Positions 1-11,823 of a stretch of DNA of 64,000 nucleotides are shown piece after piece. Numbering within the stretch: the first letter of the stretch is position 1; every line of letters begins with the position of its first letter. The notes under the pieces were generated by a model. That model did not search any database, had not been told where the DNA came from, and worked only from the letters and a program-made list of their open reading frames with translations. This DNA comes from Caenorhabditis remanei (lineage: Eukaryota; Nematoda; Chromadorea; Rhabditida; Rhabditidae): the NCBI RefSeq assembly GCF_010183535.1, contig NC_071333.1, positions 8,616,587-8,680,586 of the forward strand. The letters run 5' to 3'. A program made the translations under genes and the position numbers.

Positions 1-1376
1 CACTGAGGTCAACATTTCAGCAATGGGTGCAGTTGAAGATATAGCTGCAGCCAAACGGGAGATGTGGGGAAGTGCTTCACTGAGACAGAATGCACCGAAA
101 AGTAAGAAGTGGAAGAGCTGAAACAGTTTTCATCATTAATACTCAAACACTGGTCGATTTGAGAACTCACTCTAACGACAGTAGCAGTTTGAAGGGTACC
201 ATCATAGATCATGTTGGCACCGAAATACAGGACGACTGTGTTCAAAGCGTTGCAAAAGAAATAGGTGACACCTCTCGAGATTGAATACGCCAATGCACGT
301 TGGAATCCATACTTCTCTCCAGCTTCAAGCTCTTTGGTGTAGCTAAAAATGAGAACAGCTTTTGAAAAACCTTTGGTTGGTTGATGCTCACCGTTCAAGC
401 TCTTGACGTTGTCCATTCAAGGAACAAACTGTTTTGTAAGCTCCCAATGTTTGAAAAGCTATCGAACCAGCATTAGCGTAATGAGTATTCTGCTTATCAG
501 TCGTCTTCATCATGCTTGCAGAATTAATCAAACCAGAGAACGCAATTCCAAGCGAAAAAATTATACCATAAGATGCCAGTCGCCAATCCGTATAGAAGGC
601 AAGCGCAGTTCCAACAGTGAAATCAGTTACGAAGGCGATTATCAATGCAATTTTCTCATTGAACACTTCTCGAAACCTTTCCAAATTGCTGCAAAATGAA
701 GTTTAGTTGCTGACAGTCTAAAATTATAGCAACTCACTCGTTTAGAACAGTTGACAAATGTCCGGTAGACATACTATCGAAGTACTGGGCATCTTTCCTC
801 AGAAGACGAGATATGTATTGTTTTCGAACACGATATGTGGTGTTGTCTCCGACAAATTTCATTATAGAGAACTGAAATAGCTTCACGGATTGATATTTGG
901 TAATAGACTGTACCTGAAGAGATCCAAATGTAAAATACGCACAACCACAGAGGAAGAAATGAAGAATTACTGAATTCATGTCATGTTCGAACACTTCGTA
1001 CGCTTTTTCAAGATTTGCGGGATCTGAAAATTATCTCATTGTGCTTTTGAGCCATTTTTTGTCTGTTTAACTAACCCATTGTCTTATTATTAATAGCATT
1101 AGTGATTGTTACCAGTACTTGTGAAACCTCTCCAAACGTGTAACTCATGAATGGTTGGCAGAGACCAGTAAGTAGAGAGAATATTATTCCGAGAAAGAAT
1201 AACAATTTTTCGAAACATGTTGTACATTTAAACTGGAATTTTTCATTATTTAGCTTGTTCTATTCAATTTTCAATAAACTCACTATTACACGAATAAAAC
1301 TGATTAGCTTTGACGACTTCTTTTCATCAGACAATTGCAGCAACGGAGTCCTGGAATCGTTCGAATTTTCTTCCAT
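1..1376 (-). CDS. P-glycoprotein (ABCB-type ABC transporter), 5' half, runs off the left edge
   Basis: Seven exons join in frame on the minus strand: 1376-1284, 1232-1076, 1023-914, 871-738, 688-392, 342-171 and 117-1, giving about 360 residues. The protein starts MEENSNDSR, followed by a cytoplasmic stretch and a first membrane span (LLFFLGIIFSLLTG) typical of the Pgp N-terminus (GLCQPFMSYTFGEV). Further spans lie near residues 110-130, 200-250 and 290-340, with the transmembrane-domain motifs YFDSMSTGHLSTVLNE and ELEAGEKYGFQRA. The first nucleotide-binding domain should lie beyond base 1, so no Walker motifs are visible. The family exports hydrophobic compounds across apical membranes using ATP. 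C. elegans has several clustered pgp genes on X; this could be one of the pgp-5 to pgp-8 set, but I cannot tell which. No frameshift is seen. Confidence 0.85.
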
Positions 1377-4300
1377 TTTGATGGGGAACTCATCAAATAA
1401 TTGCACTTATTATCTTTACATATTTCGAATCAAATCGAAAAAGAAAAGACAACATAGGGAACATTACTAATAAGATACGCAGAGAGTGTGAAAGAGACTC
1501 TCCCTCTCTCTCCTCTTCTCCTTCCTATTCAACGCGCGCAGAATAATGCACCGAATGGCAAACAATAAGATTGCCATCTGCACTTACGTGTCCATGTTTT
1601 GTGTTCTCCGATAAGACGACGGAACGAGGTCGACAGTGGAGATTGATTGAGGAGAGCCCTAAGAATTTACTTTTATGTATTGCTCAAGTATTGGATAGTA
1701 TTGCGCAATACTTGGCAATTCTGATGGCGTCTCAACGGAAAAAGAACAAACATCGTCCCGCCTTCCGAATCCGCACTAATTTCTTATCGCTATTGTATTA
1801 GAAACGTCATTTTGAGCGAAGAACAATAGATCAAGTTGTGATAAGAAAATGAAAGTTGTGTGTTGGACTAGAGCCGAGGAGGAAGCAAATGGAAACTTCT
1901 CGGCCTATAGTCGAGTTTGCAAAAATTACCAACAAAAGTCGAAACGAAAAAGGAAAAAATTCTAAAACAGATTCTACTCAAACAGTGACAAAACATCTTG
2001 TAGAAACTTGATTTGGTAAAAAAAAATTGGAGACGTATAGGAAAACAATATAAACTTGTATCTGAATGAGAAATGAAATTGAAATTTTTCGATAATGTAA
2101 GATGTGAATAGGAATTCCGAAACTATCAGAAAGAAGACAACTCGAGCCGAAAATCATTCCAAAAACTGACACCACTAACGGTTATGAAAAGCTCATCAGC
2201 CTTTTCTGTTCACTCTCTGAAGTTTTTGTTCTTGATTTTGTAAGGATATCACTCTGGTTTTTCTCAGAAAATGAAAACTACTGCAACTATTTCACCTTTC
2301 GGGTGTTTTATGGTGAACAAGGCATCATGTTTCAAACCAAGTGCCACTATTATTTTCAGAAGTTATCGTATTATGTACATGGTGATGAAAGCTGAGGATT
2401 GACTATGTAAAATTTTTATAGATAAAGTTCATAAATATTGTTTCTGATCTGATTCTCCAGACCTCCATACCAGAGCTGTGCGGAAGTAAAATTTTTGAAA
2501 AGGGAAGAAGGAAGAAGGAAGAAGGAAGTAACTTTTTCAAAAGGGAAAAAGGAAGAAGGAAGAAGGAAGTAAATTTTTCAAAAGGGAAGAAGGAAGAAGG
2601 AATAAAAACGTGAAAAAAGCCCGGAAGAAGGAAGAAGGAAGTCGAAGGAAGGAATTCCGCACAGCTCTGCTCCATACTATTCATTTCATTCTGCCCACAA
2701 AGATATCTGTTCTCTCAATTCCACAGGTTGAAATTTTCGGAATGAGTTGATAATTGAACTTCAGTTTCCTTTTGTTTCCTTCCCTTTTCTCCCATAACTA
2801 TTTTTGATCCATTATTTTAATGAATAACCTGTACTGCCGTCAGGAGGTGTGAAGAAAAGTTTCGACTTAAGAAGAGTGGAGTGGCTCGGCAAAATGTTGA
2901 ATTTGAAAGCGTGACAACGCGGATTGAGAAACAAGTTGAAGATAATGAAATAGAATTGAGATTCTGGTTTGCCAATTGTTAAAGTTAAATTAGACACTTG
3001 TGGAAATTAGTCTTTGGAGTTTCAAAAAATGTTTGAAATCTTTATCAGCTATTGTCAGATTTTTGAAATCTTGTGTGGAATTGAACACAGAGGTGACACA
3101 AGACAATCATGATTTTAAATCTGGAAAGTTGAGTTTTACCCAGAAGAATGTTATTATTAGCAGCCCCTGTATGTTTTAAACCGGTATGTTTTCTTTTGAC
3201 AGGTCTTTCTACTCACCGTTCGGTACCAGGTTGCGTCTGCTTCTGAAATCCCTACTCTAACTTTTTGAAATGAGTTTGTTATTGCACTTCAATTTTTTAT
3301 TTTTCCCCTCTCTGACTGTCGTACTATTCTCATAGCCATTAGCTAAACGAGACACCGGTACCCACCGGAGACTGGCACAAGGGAAACTCAACTATTAAAA
3401 TTCATTGGCTCCGTAGATGGTTTGATGGGATGCTATGAGGGCATAGATCTAATAGAGAATCAGATAAAACGGTTGAGATTATATATTTCAGATTGGCTAT
3501 ATGTTTAACAAAACGGGGCCAAACTGATCCGGAGGTAAGGACAGGATGAAGTGAACAATGACAATCAATATAATTGAGATCCAACTCGTGGTTTTACAGC
3601 GCATCCAACGTGATCTGAATCGTTACAAACGGAAAGTTAAAAGCTTCAAAATGATTTCCGGATTGCTTTGTAACAGGTTTCTTTATTTGAGTCAAAACAG
3701 AAAAAAAACTAATTTCACTCTAAAAATGTATTTTTTGACTACGCTTCGTTCACCATCTTTCTATTTTTGCGTTTTCTTTGTTTCAGACAAGTGGAATGAA
3801 ACAGGAAATTTTTAAAATTGTTGATTTCATAGAATTTTGTTGCCTATCTAAGATTCTTTAGAATAATCTTTTTTAAAAACCAGATTTTCAGATATTTTCA
3901 GATTTCTTTCTTTACGTTGAAGAAATCTTAACTAATCGGATTCAATTTCTTCAAACTGTAATTTTTCCCCGGCAACTCTTTTCTTCTACTGAATGCTCTC
4001 TTCAAAATGATCATCACCAGAAATGGTACTATTGACGGGTGCTGGTCGATCCTCTACCTGTTCCCGTGCACTTTAAAATCCCATTATGGAATAATGATGC
4101 TGGGAGGGAGCGAAGTGCGTACATGCGGTGAGTTGGGAAAAGAGACATTCATTCGAAAAAACAGAGCCATTCAAATGAGAACCCGCCCTCCACACTGACT
4201 GAGTTCTGTTCGAAATTAAAAATCAGTCATTTTTTCGCAATTTCCCCTTCTTTTTTACCTTCATTTGCATACAATCGTTTTTTTATGTTCAGACTGACGA

Positions 4301-4430
4301 TAAAGAGGGGAGGCACAGAAGCGCCCATATAGAGAGGAGAGCCTAGAAAGTTTTATGAGGCTGATTCCTTACATTATTCTTTTGTTTCTTTTCTATCAAT
4401 ACTTTCTAAAAGATTTTCATTCCAGTAGTC
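1377..4430. other. Intergenic region between the Pgp 5' end and the small-gene cluster
   Basis: No convincing coding exon is visible on either strand. The short open frames here have no splice-site or protein-family support. The first few hundred bases should hold the Pgp promoter, including a CT-rich run near 1495-1525. The only clear structure is the miniature transposon at 2471-2669. The last 100 bases should hold the promoter of the gene starting at 4431. Confidence 0.6.
2471..2669. mobile_element. hAT-like miniature inverted-repeat element (MITE) with intact 8-bp target duplication
   Basis: The element begins CAGAGCTGTGCGGAA (2471-2485) and ends with the exact reverse complement, TTCCGCACAGCTCTG (2655-2669). 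Both sides carry CTCCATAC (2463-2470 and 2670-2677), an 8-bp direct repeat. Eight-base duplications with CAG..CTG ends are the signature of hAT-superfamily insertions. The interior has no coding capacity; it is made of GGAAGAAGGAAGAAGG runs interrupted three times by a spacer like TTTTTCAAAAGGGAA. It is non-autonomous and must have been moved by a transposase encoded elsewhere. The perfect ends and duplication suggest a fairly recent insertion. Confidence 0.85.
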
Positions 4431-5423
4431 ATGTTCCTTCGTCGTCTTTTGGCTTTTGTCGGAATCAATACTGAACATTCTAGAAGATCAAGAGGCTCTG
4501 CTTGGCCAGAGACTAGACTCTTCGAGGTAAGACAAACTACAGTTAGACGATTTATTTTATCATCTCATTTTTTCAGGAAGAGAAGTCCCAGTTTCTCAAG
4601 GTTCACTCGGAGTACCAGACCATCATCCGATTCCTCATGGAGAGCTACAATCCAGAGTTCAACAAACTCTCAATGAAATATCACTCCGAAGCCTTCCAAT
4701 TTATCTACATCGGATTCACTCGCACCTACGAAGTCGCGGAAATGAAGGTCAGTTTCAGGAAGTTAAGACAGGAGGAAGAATGAACATTAAAAAATAGTAT
4801 GTCAAAGGTCAAGTGGAATAAAACGAGAAATATAAGAAAAGTGTATATAGCTTCCACCATATTCGATAGCAATCTATAAGCATGTGGAAAATGGAAAAAA
4901 AATCAGCAAAATAACTGATAGGCAGATGTCATACAAAGAGAGTGAGGAATGGCGTTCCCAATAACCTTGAAACTCTAACTCGAATGCTTCCAACTTTTTT
5001 TCCTCCAGATACGCAACGTCTTTCACTTGCATTTCTATACTTTGATTTTAATTTAACATACAGCTCTAAGAGTAGGAATTTTTTATCAGTGGTTGGAGGA
5101 GGTCCGTAAACTCAAAAATTCATACTTTTTTTTTCTAAAAAGACATTCTAGCGAAAAATTATTAGAGTTTGCTAGAAAACCGTTTTTACAACTGTCGAAA
5201 CAACATGCTATGCGTCTACTCATTTCGCTCACTATCGTCGTTCCACCACTAGCTGTAAAATCTGAGTCATTAAGATGTTCGTTATAGTTGATGCTGTCGG
5301 AGTCCTTGATGTCTCCACTTTCATCAATTTCTTGTTTAATCTCTAGATTTCTTACAGGACGTTCGTCGTGGTCTCCAACAAGTTCTCGAACGCATCCAAA
5401 CCGAGATGTTTCTTCTTGAGTGA
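4431..5423 (+). CDS. Small helical protein, cluster member A (110 aa), function unknown
   Basis: Three exons join in phase 0: 4431-4526, 4577-4747 and 5358-5423. A TTCCAG lies 5 bases before the ATG, so the start is probably trans-spliced. The N-terminus is basic (MFLRRLLAF, then SRRSRG) and the rest is predicted helical with no signal peptide or clear membrane span. The first 23 residues of exon 2 (EEKSQFLKVHSEYQTIIRF..) resemble the 23-residue exon 2 of member E (..ENFLKTKNEYFNLIARV..): F-L-K then E-Y at the same spacing. The last exon (DVRRGLQQVLERIQTEM) follows the same heptad-like pattern as the last exons of the five downstream genes. I infer paralogy; no known domain is recognised. The last intron is 610 bp and shows nothing else. 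Confidence 0.75.
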
Positions 5424-6077
5424 AATGTGTCGCTCCTGTTCTTTTTTATATTTTCTCCTATTAATCTAAGAATCATAATCTACCGCATCCAATACTCCAA
5501 TTTTCTCTCAATTTTTGTTATAGTCTTCATCTCATTTCTCTATTTTTTTTAAAGAAAACGTGTTTTTAATTTTTCCAATTATTTTATGAGTTTTCTCGGG
5601 TCATGTTCCTTCAAACTTTTACTGTTTACTAACAAACCATACTAACCTATACAAAACGAATAATAGTCAAACCAATAGCCAAAATAGGTCTGACAAATGA
5701 AGACACCTTCACCCTCAAATTTTTAGAGTAGCTAAATCCTATTTCTAGAAACACATTTCTAATTTTCAATCTGAACTCGTAGTTCTCTTCCAATTGCAAC
5801 CCGCAAAATCCACTTCCTTTCTCGAAAAAACATTCGTACTCGTAATACACATTTGAAACCAATATTCCATTTTATTTGCAGTAATATGTAAAAGAATGTC
5901 AATCTTGTGACTCGGAATTAAGCACATAAAACAAAAAAATCACCGTGAAATGGGCCAATATTGTTTTCTCTCCCCTTTTATTCCTCCCCTTATCACGCAG
6001 TAGATACTGACGTCGCTCGCTCTTCGCAGATCTTAAATATATTTTCGGCTATTTTAGTATCAGGTAAAACAAGGAAA
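5424..6077. other. Intergenic spacer between cluster members A and B
   Basis: AT-rich, with no supported gene. The gap is too large for a typical C. elegans operon spacing of about 100 bp. An open frame on the plus strand from 5961 is in frame with gene B, but the ATG at 6078 is a better start because it begins the MRGFLTRLF motif resembling the start of gene A. Confidence 0.55.
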
Positions 6078-6631
6078 ATGAGAGGTTTTCTTACTCGTCT
6101 CTTCAACCGACAGCAAGGATTGGATCCAGTAGTTGTTCAGAAGAAGGAGTATCAAGAGGAAAAGAAGAAAGCTGAGAAAGAGTTGATGGCTTTGCGCGAA
6201 CTAGTAAGTTTTATTTAAATATCTCCTGAATTATGAACAAAACTTGTTTCAGTTGACCCGTCAGCCATCATACAAAAAGTATAATCTTCGCGCTGATATC
6301 TTGGACGCCCAAGACACCTTCAACCTCTACACCGGTCGCATGACTCTCGAAAGAATTGGAATACAGGTGAACGGATCCATAAAATTCAGGCTGTTTCAAA
6401 TAAAAATCTATATTTCAGGATCGCATTGAAGGTCTACGTCGATTAAACACCGAGATGAGTCATCTCAAGGAGAAGATGAAGAAGAGCAAGATATCAATGA
6501 GCTCATGGGTCATCCAGTCGTGGCACGAGCATCGCATCGAGAGGGACCACCGTATGGAGATGGCTCGTCAGCGCAAGGAGCACGACCGCCGCATGGATTC
6601 TTTCTCACCACGCATCCAGTCGGCACGCTAA
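6078..6631 (+). CDS. Small helical/coiled-coil protein, cluster member B (150 aa), function unknown
   Basis: Three exons join in phase 0: 6078-6203, 6253-6366 and 6419-6631. The start MRGFLTRLFNRQQG parallels MFLRRLLAF of member A. The rest of exon 1 is strongly charged and coiled-coil-like (KKEYQEEKKKAEKELMALREL). The last exon opens DRIEGLRRLNTEMSHLKEKM, matching the L-x-x-[LV]-N-x-x-[ML] pattern of the last exons of C and E. It then has a basic tail rich in R, H and M (HEHRIERDHRMEMARQRKEH) not seen in the other members. An upstream in-frame ATG at 5961 would add 39 residues; I prefer 6078. No enzymatic or binding motif is recognised. Confidence 0.75.
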
Positions 6632-7515
6632 AAAGCTAAAATATTCCCACTCTCCGATACATATTTCTCATACCGTTTTTTTGTTCTTCATTCTTTCACT
6701 TTTCATTTTTTACTTTGTACTATGTAATCTCACAGTTGAATTCATTAAAATCTCACCCAACCCATGTTTACATAATTAATCTATTTTTCTTTTTCTCTTG
6801 TAATAAACCGATCCTACAAAAGACTGGTACCATTCACAGCTGGGTCTTTGCATAGCTCTTCAGATCACAAGTTCTTTAAAAAACCAGTTTCATAACCGAT
6901 TTCCAAGAGACAGTTGCAGCTGGTAGGTCGTACCACTCGGATTGAGTACAGAAATACAGTGGTTGAACCTTTGAGCTTTGATCCTACGAATGGTAGAATA
7001 ATTGTTGTCTATTTGAGACATCTTTATCAGTAGTGGGAGATAACTGGAGGGGTTCTTTGCCTGCGTGTTAGGGTCGTTAATATCGATAATCAGCATGTTA
7101 TTTGTATACTTATGCGCGACGTTTCCTGTTCTACTAAAGACATAATTGATTGCTCGAAACTCTTGCGAACACATTGCAGTTTATTCTTCAACATTTTTGT
7201 ATGTAAAATGTCAGTTTTTAACGAAAAAGCTAATAAGTTTACATTTCATACTTTCTTTGAGTTTAGAATACTCAATTAATCGGATTCAATTATTTCTCCC
7301 TGATAGGATTCATACGTAAGAAAACTGAACACTCACATATATTGCAATTCTACTTCGCAATTATTCGTTCATTTCGCCCGAAATTTTTCCTCTATCATGT
7401 CATGTGTATCTGGGCACAATTCCCTTTTTCATTGTTTCCTTTTCAGTTCTTCGATATAGAAACTATACCTCACAAGTTTCTCAAACCTTCGTTGAATTAC
7501 AGACATTGCTGTGAA
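6632..7515. other. Intergenic spacer between cluster members B and C
   Basis: The proximal part should be the 3' UTR of gene B (AATAAA near 6803). The rest is AT-rich without a supported exon. A plus-strand frame from 7342 is open into gene C, but an acceptor-like TTGAATTACAG just before 7503 suggests that the mature leader starts there. Confidence 0.5.
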
Positions 7516-8092
7516 ATGATGAACCACCAGAAACGTGTGATCTCGATGGAGGAGTATATGGTAAACTCAATTTTTAAACAAAGCCTCCGGTGAACTAGGG
7601 GAGAACTTTCTAAGTTTTCAAGGTAACCGGAGTGACTGAGACTTTTCACTTAAACCTTCAGTAGTTGTTAAAAATAATTCGTTTTACAGTTCGATATCGA
7701 AGAGTTCTCGGAAATCCGCAACTACCATTTCCAACTCGCGGACGGTCTTGATCTTCTGGTAATTACCCAATCTCATTTTTCAGTTTCTTCATCAAGATTC
7801 CTAATATTGCAGCTCTGTGATACCAAAGTACAAAACCACATCGAGTTTCCCCTGCAAATCGAAAGCTTGAAGCGGTCAGGTGCCTTTATCATCTTACACG
7901 CAAACGAAAACTACAATGTGAGATTTTATTGGGTTTTTTAAAGGGGACCTGCTTTATTTTTCAAAACCTATTTTTATATGGAAGTGTGATTGCCAATTGC
8001 AGAAATTTACTCGCCGCCTTGAAGACGTCAACGAGGATATGCTTGTGCTCACCTCTTACATTGTTCGTCACCTCTATCTCGACGAAGATTGA
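7516..8092 (+). CDS. Small helical protein, cluster member C (102 aa), function unknown
   Basis: Four exons join in phase 0: 7516-7560, 7690-7758, 7813-7917 and 8003-8092. The ATG pair at 7516/7519 lies 14 bases after an acceptor-like TTACAG. Exon 2 is exactly 23 codons (FDIEEFSEIRNYHFQLADGL..), the same length and phase as exon 2 of D and E, with Phe at positions 6 and 14 shared with E. The last exon (KFTRRLEDVNEDMLVLTSYI) carries the family pattern. The protein is acidic, has no signal peptide or membrane span, and ends HLYLDED. Function cannot be assigned. Its interest lies in the shared exon skeleton of the cluster. Confidence 0.78.
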
Positions 8093-8425
8093 TTGGTTCT
8101 GGTGACCACGTTTCGTGTTCCTTTTGCTTGTATAAATCTGTCAAATTTCCATTTCCCTCTCACATCCAAAAATTTGGAAAAAATGCAATACCGATTCTTT
8201 TTTCATATTGTCTATATTTGACAGAATGAAGAGACGAGTTTCTCGCTTCCTCGCTTTTCCTTCCGATTCTCTGAAATATTTTATGTGTGTTCGTATTTCG
8301 ACAGTGAGCGCCCTCTCCTCTCTCCTTTTCTCATCTTTTTGTCTTGACTGTGATAAACTGAAAGGTGAATTGTTCTCATTGATTTCCATATCACAGGGGT
8401 GATCTACTGAATTCTAAAGCCGCCG
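8093..8425. other. Short intergenic spacer between cluster members C and D
   Basis: 333 bases. It holds the presumed 3' UTR of gene C and the promoter of gene D. No acceptor-like CAG sits close to the ATG at 8426 (context GCCGCCG), so trans-splicing at that start is not supported here. Opposing open frames at 8141-8402 overlap each other and look like chance. Confidence 0.5.
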
Positions 8426-9685
8426 ATGAGCTTGATCATTGGAAAACAACGTTCAGTGTCATTGAGTTGTCTTGTTAGATCTGCTGTTGCAATGCCAGTT
8501 GATTTAGAGCACAGAATCAAGGTGAGTATGGACGAATCATCAATGAGAGATAGCAAAACCGTTTACAGAACTTGGACCAAGTATTCCATGAGCAATGGTC
8601 TATTTTCAACAAATCAAATGTGATCATCAAAAAATCTGTGAGTTCCTCACAACCAAAACCCGAAGCTTTCAACTTTTTTTTGTCTGTGAATACAATTACG
8701 TCACATCTAGTCAGGTTTATACCTCCAAGAGTAATCATACTATTTAAAAATATATAGAATACTTTACTAATTATATTATCAACATATTAAATTTTGTTCC
8801 AAAGTAATTACTGAATAACTAAGCGTGTATTGTAAAAAATACTGTAATTGGAAGTATATTACTAGATTACTCTACTGATATTTTAAACGCTTATTGTGAA
8901 ACCTGAAAAGTTATTATCAGGCTTCTTTTTTCGTGAATTGTTTGAATACACGAATGGATTTCTAGCTTGAGAACAATATAATCGGCAACTGGCAGCATAT
9001 TGATGGTATCCTGACTGTCTGCGAGCGTCGTATCAAGACGATTTGTGGAGACTATATGCGTGCAACTAGCTATGAGGCTATGAGAGTGAGCTGATTTTCA
9101 GTTTTTTCTATGACGTGGCATTTCAGAAATGTTTTTGAAATACTATTGGCGACCGCTAAAAAATTTGAAGCTTGTTTTTTTCAGATCATCAACACCCGTA
9201 TGACTGATGTTCTTAATGTGATTCTCCCAATAAAAGCTTTTATGGAATATGCCATCAAAAGATGTAAGGAAATTGAGGAAGAAGAGTTGATTGCTGCAGC
9301 AGAAAAACTGAATTTTCCGGACAGTAATGACTTGGGGGCCGTGGAACCGGTGGAATTGGAGATCGAGAAAGAACCGATTTCGGTTGAACTTGCACCAGAA
9401 ACAAAGACGGAATCACTGGAGGAAGATGGTCCGGGTGTTTCAAAGCCACAGATCGATGATAAACCATTAGAGGTGAAAAACTCAGCAGCTAAAGGAATGG
9501 AGTTTCTGGAGAAAAACGACTCGGACGTCTCAAAGTTGGATGTCCAAAAAGAGCTAGAAATTGAAGATGAAGAACTCCCACCGGAGGAGAATGATCTTCT
9601 TCTCAACGAAAATCACAATAAACCGAACGGATACGAGGAAAAACCAAAGAAAAAAAACGGTCTTCTTTCATGCTTTGGATTGTAA
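8426..9685 (+). CDS. Cluster member D with long acidic tail and basic CFGL end (261 aa), function unknown
   Basis: Four exons join in phase 0: 8426-8521, 8569-8637, 8966-9085 and 9185-9685. Exon 2 is again 23 codons (NLDQVFHEQWSIFNKS..), with Phe at position 6. Exon 3 (LENNIIGNWQHIDGILTVCERRIK..) and the start of exon 4 (IINTRMTDVLNVILPIKAF) align with the helical core of the other members. Unlike them, D continues for about 150 residues rich in Glu, Asp, Pro and Lys (EIEEEEL, LEIEKEP, DEELPPEEND), probably disordered. It ends KPKKKNGLLSCFGL, a basic patch before a cysteine four residues from the end. That is CaaX-like, but Gly at the a2 position makes prenylation doubtful. No known domain is recognised. 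Confidence 0.8.
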
Positions 9686-10819
9686 TTATGTCCTATACTT
9701 GCTGATTTTCTTCTAACCGCCAGCATTAATATCCTCATTAATAATCATGCCATAATTTAAGATAATCCTATCATTTTTCAAACCAGTTATGTTTTTTATC
9801 CCATTGAATATTTGTGAATCTCGAATAACCTTTACTGCTATCATCTAAACTATTTCTTTTCCAGTTATCAAAATTCTTCTTCCTCACCTAAACCTAATAT
9901 TTTCCTTTCTCTACTCTTTTCGGATACTGTAGTTTATATATATTTCAAATTTAATTAAACACCATTCCCATTTCCCATTCCCCAATAAAGTGTATTTCCT
10001 TCACATTTTCCGATTTTTATGCATAATTGTTTTTCGCGGAAATATTGTTTCTGCAAAGACACGGGAGTTCAAGAAAACAGCAAGATTAATCATTTTGGAA
10101 TGTGCTGCCTCAACTCTAAGAACTTTCTTTTTTTCAAAAAAACATATTCTTAAAGAACTTGGTCTTTTGTCTCATTTTGCAAGAGAATGGAATACATTAT
10201 TAGCCCTCTTTTAGAATCTAGACTCCAAAAGAGCAACCATTCGGTGGGTGGTTCCCAACACTCTCTTTCCGATGTACTCTCCGACTCATTAAAATGCCAT
10301 CAACACAGTTTACCACACTCGTTATTGAATAGTGTGCAGTTCCTATTACTCTCCATTCCGGTGTGTAGTTGCACGAGATAATATCTCATCAATCGATCGA
10401 TGGATAGTTGAAAATCTGTTATAGTAGTAATATTACTCAGAACTGTCTCATTTGTCCTAAAAAATATTTTCAAATGGTCGACAAATCGGAGAAAAATTTG
10501 TAAACAAGAATTTCCCTTTCTTTTTGTTTCGATTTCTCCTCAGTTTCTGTTATTCAAATTTTGTTTTCTATGTTTCCAAGTCAAAAAAACAGTCAAATGA
10601 ACAGTATTTCAGTTATTACTCATGTCAATTTTCTCAAAATTCTCTTTTCAATCTTCAAAAAATATTCTGAGAGTGCCGTGCTATGTGCCTCTATTTCTAC
10701 GGCAACGATTGTATAAGCGACCCTTCACTTCGAATTTAGACAACATTTCTGACTTTTTGTTTTGCAAAACAACATGTATCCGTGTTTTTTTAAAAAGATT
10801 TTGAGGCTTCCGTTCCCAA
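9686..10819. other. Intergenic region between cluster members D and E
   Basis: Begins with the 3' UTR of gene D (AATAAA near 9984). The remainder is AT-rich with only short unsupported frames. No repeat or RNA gene is recognised. Confidence 0.5.
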
Positions 10820-11823
10820 ATGAGCAACTATTTCAGTATCGCCATCTCAAGTATGTGTCCGGTTACTGAGGAGCTGATCGATCTTCGCCTCAAGGTTCAC
10901 ATCGTATGTTTATATTCTAACTTTTCAGTTGCTGACTGCCAGAATATAGTCTTACTATGCCTTAAACCTGCTCTAGTTTCAGATGAACGCTGAAAACTTC
11001 TTGAAGACAAAAAATGAGTATTTCAACCTCATTGCCCGAGTTGACGAAATGGTAGTATCCAACAAAAATTTTTTTTAAAACAATATTATTCACGTATTCA
11101 GGATGCTGACAAAATTTTGCATGAAACAAAAGAGAAGATCGAGTCGATCCGTCGCAGAGGAGCCTATTACTCTATTCGCGGAGGTAACAACTTCGTGGTA
11201 AGTGTAAGGAATATTCATATTCCTTAGGCTTTGTTAATATAACCAATATATGTTTTTGAAACCTCAAAATCCGACTCATAAGAATTCATTGCTCAGTTTT
11301 TGGGAAAAGCTACAAAGGTCAAGATAGTACTTTCAAACTTTTAGTATTTTCGAGTAAAACGAAACAGAATAACGGGAACCACATTTTCGCGATGTTTTAT
11401 CAAAAAATAAAATTAAAGAAAGGTCCTGAGTATCAAAAACCTTTTTACCCAAATTATTTGTGTTTGAATTTCACTTAAAAACTAAACAAACCAGTGCCAA
11501 GATGTTGTATCAGGACACAGAATAACAGAAGGACACAACTTATTGAAGGCTGCAAGTGGCGCTATTTTTTTAGCCAGTAATGTTCTCTTGAAATTTTGTG
11601 TTTGTTCGTTAAATAAGTTAAAAGTTTGGTACTTATCTTCTGACATTTATACTTTATTTATGATCAAAAGAATTTTATGGAGTGTATAACATGTTGGTGA
11701 TTGAACGAATAATCGAGATAAAACGTATGTCACCCACTCTTATTTCAGCGCTACACCCACAACCTCGTTAAGCTCAACAACGGACTTCGCCGTATCATCG
11801 CGGGTCTGAAGATCAACATTTGA
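10820..11823 (+). CDS. Small helical protein, cluster member E (107 aa), function unknown
   Basis: Four exons join in phase 0: 10820-10903, 10983-11051, 11102-11197 and 11749-11823. Exon 2 is the 23-codon family exon (MNAENFLKTKNEYFNLIARV..) and is the best match to the exon 2 start of member A. Exon 3 is KETKEKI-like and basic (ESIRRRGAYYSIRGGNNFV). The last exon (RYTHNLVKLNNGLRRIIAGL) shows the L-x-x-L-N-x-x-L pattern shared with B and C. The start could instead be the internal ATG at 10850 (MCPVTEEL), because TATTTCAG at 10829-10836 looks like a trans-splice acceptor. The third intron (551 bp) shows nothing else. Function unknown. Confidence 0.77.
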
